Source: Bacillus sp. FJAT-27245 (GTDB lineage Bacteria; Bacillota; Bacilli; Bacillales; Cytobacillaceae). From it: a stretch of DNA of 45,419 bases. The stretch covers positions 1,484,368-1,529,786 of the forward strand of contig NZ_LIGI01000001.1 in the NCBI RefSeq assembly GCF_001273955.1, given 5' to 3'. Positions 40,494-45,419 of the stretch are shown here, piece by piece. Both the position numbers and the translations under genes were made by a program. Below the pieces are notes generated by a model that saw only the letters and a list, made by a program, of their open reading frames with translations, was not told the DNA's origin and did no database searches. Numbering within the stretch: the first letter of the stretch is position 1; each line of letters opens with the position of its first letter.

Positions 40494-40934
40494 TTGGAAA
40501 GAGAATCTATTTCACAATCACTTAAGCTTTACATTGTCCTATCCAGAGCCTATAAGGCGATCAATGAACAGGTCAATAAATTTATCCAGGAAAACGGCCT
40601 AAACCCTACCGAGTTTGCCGTCCTGGAGCTCCTTTATCATAAAGGAGACCAGCCGCTTCAGCAAATCGGCGGGAAAATCCTGATTGCGAGCGGGAGTATT
40701 ACGTATGTCGTCGATAAGCTTGAGCAAAAAGGGCTTCTTCAAAGGGTGGCCTGCCCGAGTGATCGGAGGGTGACCTATGCAAGAATTACTGATAAAGGAA
40801 AAGCATTTATTGAAGATGTTTTTCCTGAGCACGAACGGAACATCCATGAACTCATGTCTCGGCTTACGGAGCAGGAGCGGGAAGAGGCAATCACACTATT
40901 GAAGAAATTAGGACTGCCATCGGGAAAGTTTTAA
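40494..40934 (+). CDS. MarR-family regulator, MhqR-like
   Basis: The 146-residue MarR winged-helix repressor contains GLNPTEFAVLELLYHKGDQPLQQIGGKILIASGSITYVVDKLEQKGLL in pieces typical of the MhqR (YkvE) branch, which senses quinones and controls ring-cleaving dioxygenases and azoreductases. The wing arginines (CPSDRRVTYARIT) are present. The start is a TTG ten bases after AAAGGA; the TTG at 40485 is too close. A perfect promoter is overlapped by a palindrome, so self-repression is likely. No typical MhqR target gene is adjacent. Confidence 0.82.
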   Translation: MERESISQSLKLYIVLSRAYKAINEQVNKFIQENGLNPTEFAVLELLYHKGDQPLQQIGGKILIASGSITYVVDKLEQKGLLQRVACPSDRRVTYARITDKGKAFIEDVFPEHERNIHELMSRLTEQEREEAITLLKKLGLPSGKF

Positions 40935-40950
40935 TAAGGTAGTCCCCCAA

Positions 40951-40980
40951 AAATGCGGCATATCTTTTGCCGCTTTTTTG
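40951..40980 (+). terminator. Terminator of the MhqR-like gene
   Basis: GCGGCA/TGCCGC with a 7-nt loop and six T. Confidence 0.85.
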
Positions 40981-41151
40981 TTTGGATTTTTCAAGAGTGC
41001 CCATTGGGCGAATTTCATGATCTTGGAAGGACAACAAAATGTCCGGGGAGTAAACTTCAAAAATTTCCGGTATTTTTCTGAAATTGGAGGAATTCAAGTT
41101 TCGGATGTCGAAATGAATGAAGTGAATTTAAAAAGAGAGAAGGGGTTTCAG

Positions 41152-42846
41152 GTGAAATTTCAGGACTATACATACGTAAGGCCGGACCTTGAAGAGATTA
41201 AGAAGCAGTTTGAAAGTGCGCTTGAGGAATTCAATTCCGCAGGCAGTGCGGCAGAGCAGGAGAAGGCGATTCAAAAAATCAATGAGCAGAGGAATCATAT
41301 CGGGACAATGATTTCGCTTGTGTCTGTCCGCCATACAATCAATACGGAGGATGAGTTTTACAAGGCGGAGCAGGATTATATTGACGAGATTGGCCCTGAG
41401 CTTGAAGGGCTAGTCACAAAGTATTATGAAGCTTTAACGAATTCTAAATTCCGCGCCGAGCTTGAGAAAAAGTGGGGCCGCCAACTGTTCGCGTTAGCAG
41501 AGGGCCAGCTGAAAACCTTCAAGCCGGAAATCGTACCGCTGCTTCAAAAGGAGAACAGGCTGACGACCGAATATACGAAGCTGGTTGCTTCCGCGAAAAT
41601 AGAGTTTGAAGGGGAAGAACGGACCCTGGCGCAGCTGGATGCATTCATCCAATCTGTTGACCGCGATACAAGGAAACGGGCAAGCGAAGCGAAATTTGGC
41701 TTCTTCAGCGCAAATGAAGAGGCATTTGACCGGATTTATGATGACCTTGTAAAAGTAAGGACTGAAATCGCACACGTGCTTGGCTATAAAAACTTCGTTG
41801 AACTTGGCTATTACAGGATGCACCGCACTGACTACAACGCGGAAATGGTCGCCGGTTTCAGGAAGCAGGTCGAGGAGTTTATCGTACCGATTGCCACGAA
41901 GCTAAAAAAACGCCAGCAGGAGCGGATTGGCGTAGAGAAGCTTTTCTATTATGATGAAGGATTCAGCTTCACTTCAGGGAATCCGGCGCCAAAGGGAAGC
42001 CCCGAGTGGATTATTGACAATGGCCAGAAAATGTACGACGAGCTTTCCCCTGAGACGGGAGAATTCTTCCGTTTCATGCAGGATAATGGCCTGATGGACC
42101 TTGTCGCCAAAAAGGGTAAGGCTTCCGGCGGATATTGCACATACATTGAAGACTACCAGGCACCGTTCATCTTTTCGAATTTCAACGGCACATCAGGCGA
42201 TATCGATGTTCTTACGCATGAAGCCGGCCACGCATTCCAAGTGTATTCGAGCCGCCATTTCGATGTACCGGAATACTATTGGCCGACCTATGAGGCTTGT
42301 GAAATCCATTCGATGAGCATGGAGTTCTTCACATGGCCGTGGATGGAGCTGTTCTTCAAGGAAGACACTGACAAGTACCGGTTCCAGCACCTTAGTGATT
42401 CGCTTCTGTTCCTTCCGTATGGCGTTTCTGTTGATGAGTTTCAGCATTGGGTGTACGAAAACCCGGAAGCAACACCAGCGGAAAGAAAGGCGAAATGGCG
42501 GGAAATTGAAAGGAAATACCAGCCGCATAAGGATTATGAAGACAATGACTACCTATCGAGGGGCGGATTTTGGCAACGCCAAGGCCATATTTATGGTTCT
42601 CCTTTCTATTATATCGACTATACGCTGGCACAGATTTGCGCGTTTCAGTTCTGGAAAAAGTCAAGGGAAGACCGTGAAACGGCCTGGAAGGATTATGCCC
42701 GCCTTTGCACGCTAGGCGGAAGCCAGTCCTTTACCGGGCTAGTCAAGGAAGCCGGCTTGATTTCACCGTTTGAAGACGGCTGTGTCGAATCGGTTATCGG
42801 CGTAATCGAGGACTACCTGAATTCCATCGACGACAAGAAACTTTAA
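41152..42846 (+). CDS. M3-family oligoendopeptidase
   Basis: The 564-residue zinc metallopeptidase has the active site HEAGHAFQVYSS (HExxH) and the third ligand in the following EACEIHSMSMEFF segment, as in PepF/oligoendopeptidase F relatives. It cuts short peptides in the cytoplasm. I chose the GTG at 41152, six bases after AAGGGG; that gives the usual length of this subfamily. The frame stays open to 40978, but that part overlaps the previous terminator. It is a single gene ending in a strong terminator shared with clpE. Confidence 0.88.
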   Translation: MKFQDYTYVRPDLEEIKKQFESALEEFNSAGSAAEQEKAIQKINEQRNHIGTMISLVSVRHTINTEDEFYKAEQDYIDEIGPELEGLVTKYYEALTNSKFRAELEKKWGRQLFALAEGQLKTFKPEIVPLLQKENRLTTEYTKLVASAKIEFEGEERTLAQLDAFIQSVDRDTRKRASEAKFGFFSANEEAFDRIYDDLVKVRTEIAHVLGYKNFVELGYYRMHRTDYNAEMVAGFRKQVEEFIVPIATKLKKRQQERIGVEKLFYYDEGFSFTSGNPAPKGSPEWIIDNGQKMYDELSPETGEFFRFMQDNGLMDLVAKKGKASGGYCTYIEDYQAPFIFSNFNGTSGDIDVLTHEAGHAFQVYSSRHFDVPEYYWPTYEACEIHSMSMEFFTWPWMELFFKEDTDKYRFQHLSDSLLFLPYGVSVDEFQHWVYENPEATPAERKAKWREIERKYQPHKDYEDNDYLSRGGFWQRQGHIYGSPFYYIDYTLAQICAFQFWKKSREDRETAWKDYARLCTLGGSQSFTGLVKEAGLISPFEDGCVESVIGVIEDYLNSIDDKKL

Positions 42847-42858
42847 TAAACGCAAAAA

Positions 42859-42902
42859 GGCCCGGTCCAGATAGTATATGTCTGGACCGGGCTTCATTTT
42901 TA
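42859..42902. terminator. Bidirectional terminator between peptidase and clpE
   Basis: A perfect 12-bp stem (GCCCGGTCCAGA with TCTGGACCGGGC) and a 9-nt loop. Confidence 0.9.
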
Positions 42903-42925
42903 CGATAACGGTTTAAGGAATAGCT

Positions 42926-45085
42926 TTATTGGCGAATAGTCGCTTGTGGCCGGACCAAAATTTGGCCTTCCTCCACAATGGCTTCAATCTTGTCGGCATC
43001 CGACTCGTCAAGGATCAAGTCGGCAATTTTATCTTCAAGCTGTTCCTGAATGACGCGGCGGAGTGGACGCGCGCCGAATGACGGATGGTAGCCAAGTTTG
43101 GCCAATTTTTCCATGGCCTCATTGTTGACAGTGAGAGTAAGGCCTTGCTCAGCAAGATTTTCCTGAAGTTCATTTATCATCAATTCAACAATTTGGAGAA
43201 GATCTTCCTTCTTCAGGCCGCTGAATTCAATAATGCTGTCAAACCTGTTGAGAAATTCCGGTTTGAAGAAGCTACCAAGTGACTCAAGCAGGCCGCTCTC
43301 CGATGTGGCGCCGGTGTTTCCAAAGCCTACATGGATTGGTTTCACGCCAACCCCGGCGTTCGTTGTCATAATGATGACAGTGTCCTTAAAGCTCACAGTA
43401 CGCCCCTGGCTGTCCGTCAGGCGTCCGTCCTCCATAATTTGCAGGAACATGTGCTGGACATCCGGGTGGGCCTTTTCAATTTCATCAAGCAGTACGATAC
43501 TATAAGGATTGCGGCGGACTTTTTCCGTAAGCTGTCCGGCTTCCTCATGGCCGACATAGCCTGGAGGGGAACCAATGAGCTTGGATACGCTGTGTTTTTC
43601 CATGAACTCGCTCATATCGAGCCTGATCATTGCATCCTTTGAGCCGAAAAGCTCTTCAGCAAGCCTTTTTGTCAGTTCTGTCTTTCCGACGCCTGTAGGG
43701 CCGGCAAACAGGAATGAGCCAATTGGCCGCTGTTTTGCTTTCAGGCCGGCACGGCTCCGGCGGATGGCTTTCGCTACTCTTCGAACAGCATCTTCCTGGC
43801 CGATGACCTTGCCATTTAGCGATTCTTCGAGATGTTTCAGCTTTTGCTGTTCATCCTCCTGCAGCTTGCCGACCGGGATGCCGGTTTTCTTCTCAATGAT
43901 TTCCTGGATGTGTTTCGCTTGCACAACAGGGCGGTTTGATGGCCCGGCGTTTTCAAGCTTGTTTTCAAGCTCGGCTTCTTCATCGCGAAGCTCCGCGGCT
44001 TTTTCGTAGTATTCCTCATTGAGCGCGGCTTCTTTAGCTGTTGCAATCGCCTTCAACCTTTCCTCAATGTCCTCTTTTGAAGAAACCCCTGCGGAAAGCA
44101 AGTTTAGTTTTGAACCGGCTTCGTCAAGCAAATCGATCGCCTTGTCTGGAAGGAAGCGGTCTTGGATATAGCGATTTGATAATTGGACACACGCCTCAAT
44201 TGCTTCGGTCGAATATTTAACTTCATGGAAATCCTCATATCTTGATTGAATACCTTTTAAAATTTCAATTGCTGCATCTAGGGAAGGTTCATGGACATGG
44301 ATTGGCTGGAACCTTCTCTCAAGTGCCGCATCTTTTTCAATTTGGCGGTATTCCTTCAAGGTTGTTGCTCCAATAGCCTGGAGTTCGCCGCGAGCGAGCG
44401 CTGGCTTGAGGATGTTGCTTGCATCCATCGATCCTTCCGCAGAACCGGCTCCGACCAACAGATGAATTTCATCGATGAAGAGGATAATGTTCTTTTTGGA
44501 CTGAAGCTCGGAGATCATTTGTTTCATCCGCTCCTCAAATTGTCCCCGGATTCCTGTATTGGCTACGAGGGAAGCAACATCAAGGAGATATAGTTCCTTA
44601 TTCAAAAGTTTGGCGGGTACATTTCCTTCGGCTATTTTCAAAGCAAGGCCTTCTGCGATTGCCGTTTTTCCGACCCCTGGTTCCCCGATGAGTACAGGAT
44701 TGTTTTTGCTCCTTCGATTTAATATTTCAATTACGCGTTCAACTTCTTCATCGCGTCCAATTACGGGATCGATTAGGCCGGCTTTGGCCAATTGGGTAAG
44801 ATTTCTTCCATATTGGTCAAAAAATCCGTTGCCGCCGCTTTTATTAGGTTGTTCCTTTATTGTTTCATCCATTTGGCCTGGGTAGCCCATGCTGCCAAAT
44901 GGCTGCTCATTAAATTGGCTGAAAAATGAAGATGGAAATCCGGCAGATGGCCCCAATGAGCCCGCAATTGCCTGGCGTTCTTTGCTAAAGCAGTCCTGGC
45001 AAAGCATTAAATCTTTCTTTCTGCCATTCACCATTAATTTAAATTGCACATTTGCTTGTGATTGATTGCATAGTTGGCAAAGCAT
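42926..45085 (-). CDS. clpE: ATP-dependent Clp protease ATP-binding subunit ClpE
   Basis: The 719-residue Hsp100 protein has the ClpE-specific N-terminal zinc finger (Cys3, Cys6, Cys29, Cys32). It has AAA+ domain 1 (Walker A GEPGVGKT at ~134-141), a UVR-like linker ([21 protein letters not shown]) and AAA+ domain 2 (Walker A GPTGVGKT). ClpE unfolds damaged proteins and feeds them to ClpP during heat or other protein stress, and is needed to remove CtsR. Its promoter carries two CtsR boxes. The order clpE then ykvI is that of B. subtilis. Confidence 0.96.
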   Translation of the reverse strand: MLCQLCNQSQANVQFKLMVNGRKKDLMLCQDCFSKERQAIAGSLGPSAGFPSSFFSQFNEQPFGSMGYPGQMDETIKEQPNKSGGNGFFDQYGRNLTQLAKAGLIDPVIGRDEEVERVIEILNRRSKNNPVLIGEPGVGKTAIAEGLALKIAEGNVPAKLLNKELYLLDVASLVANTGIRGQFEERMKQMISELQSKKNIILFIDEIHLLVGAGSAEGSMDASNILKPALARGELQAIGATTLKEYRQIEKDAALERRFQPIHVHEPSLDAAIEILKGIQSRYEDFHEVKYSTEAIEACVQLSNRYIQDRFLPDKAIDLLDEAGSKLNLLSAGVSSKEDIEERLKAIATAKEAALNEEYYEKAAELRDEEAELENKLENAGPSNRPVVQAKHIQEIIEKKTGIPVGKLQEDEQQKLKHLEESLNGKVIGQEDAVRRVAKAIRRSRAGLKAKQRPIGSFLFAGPTGVGKTELTKRLAEELFGSKDAMIRLDMSEFMEKHSVSKLIGSPPGYVGHEEAGQLTEKVRRNPYSIVLLDEIEKAHPDVQHMFLQIMEDGRLTDSQGRTVSFKDTVIIMTTNAGVGVKPIHVGFGNTGATSESGLLESLGSFFKPEFLNRFDSIIEFSGLKKEDLLQIVELMINELQENLAEQGLTLTVNNEAMEKLAKLGYHPSFGARPLRRVIQEQLEDKIADLILDESDADKIEAIVEEGQILVRPQATIRQ

Positions 45086-45131
45086 ATTTCTGCCTCCTTG
45101 TTAAAAATCTTCTGAAAGGCTTTTGTTTGTC

Positions 45132-45189
45132 TTTGACTTTCTTTGACCTTTCTGATTATTAGTATACTCTGACCTTCTTTGACTTTCAA
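45132..45189 (-). promoter_or_regulatory. clpE promoter with two CtsR boxes
   Basis: On the minus strand TTGAAA (45184-45189), 17 bp and TATACT (45161-45166) form the promoter. One CtsR heptad pair, AGTCAAA-GAA-GGTCAGA (45168-45184), lies in the spacer; a second, GGTCAAA-GAA-AGTCAAA (45132-45148), lies downstream of the start. Both fit RGTCAAA-NAN-RGTCAAA, the first with one mismatch. Confidence 0.92.
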
Positions 45190-45296
45190 CTATTTGGTGT
45201 ATGTAATTTTTACCAAAGTACACATTTTCCGGTGATTGGAATTTGGTAGCATTGTTTGTCCTAATCTCCATATAGTGTTTAAGGGGAGGGGATTGC

Positions 45297-45419
45297 GTGA
45301 AACGAAATTGGCCAGGGGCTTTCCAAATAGCGGCCGTTTATGTGGGTACGGTCGTTGGGGCGGGTTTTGCTACAGGCAGGGAAATAGTCGAATTTTTTTC
45401 CCGTTATGGGTTGATTGGG
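45297..45419 (+). CDS. ykvI: YkvI-family membrane protein, N-terminal part (3' end outside window)
   Basis: The first 41 residues are visible. A GTG start follows GGGGAGGGG. The segment AFQIAAVYVGTVVGAGFATGREIVEFFSRYG is a membrane helix with the glycine-rich motif of the YkvI family, thought to be APC-type transporters of unknown substrate. It is divergent from clpE, as in B. subtilis, where queC-type genes come next. Confidence 0.85.
   Translation, partial: MKRNWPGAFQIAAVYVGTVVGAGFATGREIVEFFSRYGLIG

Noticed and set aside
40978-41151. 58-codon N-terminal extension of the M3 peptidase
   Set aside because: Starts in the preceding terminator and gives a length unusual for the family; the GTG at 41152 has a ribosome site.

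Overview
This window is chromosomal DNA from an endospore-forming Bacillaceae bacterium. Evidence: an alpha/beta small acid-soluble spore protein, SigI-RsgI, a Spo0E-family phosphatase, YjcZ-type tiny sporulation proteins, an S-box riboswitch, CtsR boxes, Bacillus-type ribosome binding sites and frequent GTG/TTG starts. The order sigI-rsgI-sspD, then a YkrP-like acyltransferase, the mtn genes, a spo0E-like gene, clpE and ykvI resembles the B. subtilis ykr/ykv region with insertions. The species cannot be named; a facultatively anaerobic Bacillus-related genus is a reasonable inference. I see no insertion sequence, prophage, CRISPR array, rRNA or tRNA.

Layout: 1-3000 holds the end of a cyanophycin synthetase gene, an AI-2E/YtvI-like membrane protein and two YjcZ-like micro-genes. 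3200-6700 is a carbohydrate ABC importer (lipoprotein plus two permeases, no ATPase). 6800-9800 holds a SleB/CwlJ-type hydrolase, a DUF1232 protein and a second-type FtsH-like protease. 10300-16000 holds prfC, a secreted DUF5667 protein, sigI-rsgI and sspD. 16000-22800 holds glcD-glcF, small unknown genes, a radical SAM/DUF4080 protein and a membrane acyltransferase. 23000-26400 encodes a 2-oxoacid:ferredoxin oxidoreductase in two fused polypeptides. 26400-27400 holds a helically phased repeat array and an ArsR-DUF2087 regulator with an operator. 27400-33000 is methionine salvage: mtnU, mtnE, an S-box, then mtnWXBD. 33000-38700 holds a Spo0E-like gene, a complete fixABCX operon and a hemerythrin gene. 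38700-45419 holds an MFS transporter, a Bacillaceae intergenic repeat, an MhqR-like regulator, an M3 peptidase, CtsR-controlled clpE and the start of ykvI.

The most interesting pattern is regulatory. The hemerythrin gene has a perfect FNR-type palindrome placed about 29.5 bp upstream of a good -10 box. The fixABCX operon has a near-perfect site with almost the same geometry, and the oxidoreductase operon has a degenerate one with the same geometry. This suggests a low-oxygen regulon linking ferredoxin reduction by 2-oxoacids, FixABCX electron bifurcation and a di-iron oxygen/NO-binding protein, in a window without nif genes. The sites and spacing are visible in the sequence; the shared regulon is inference.
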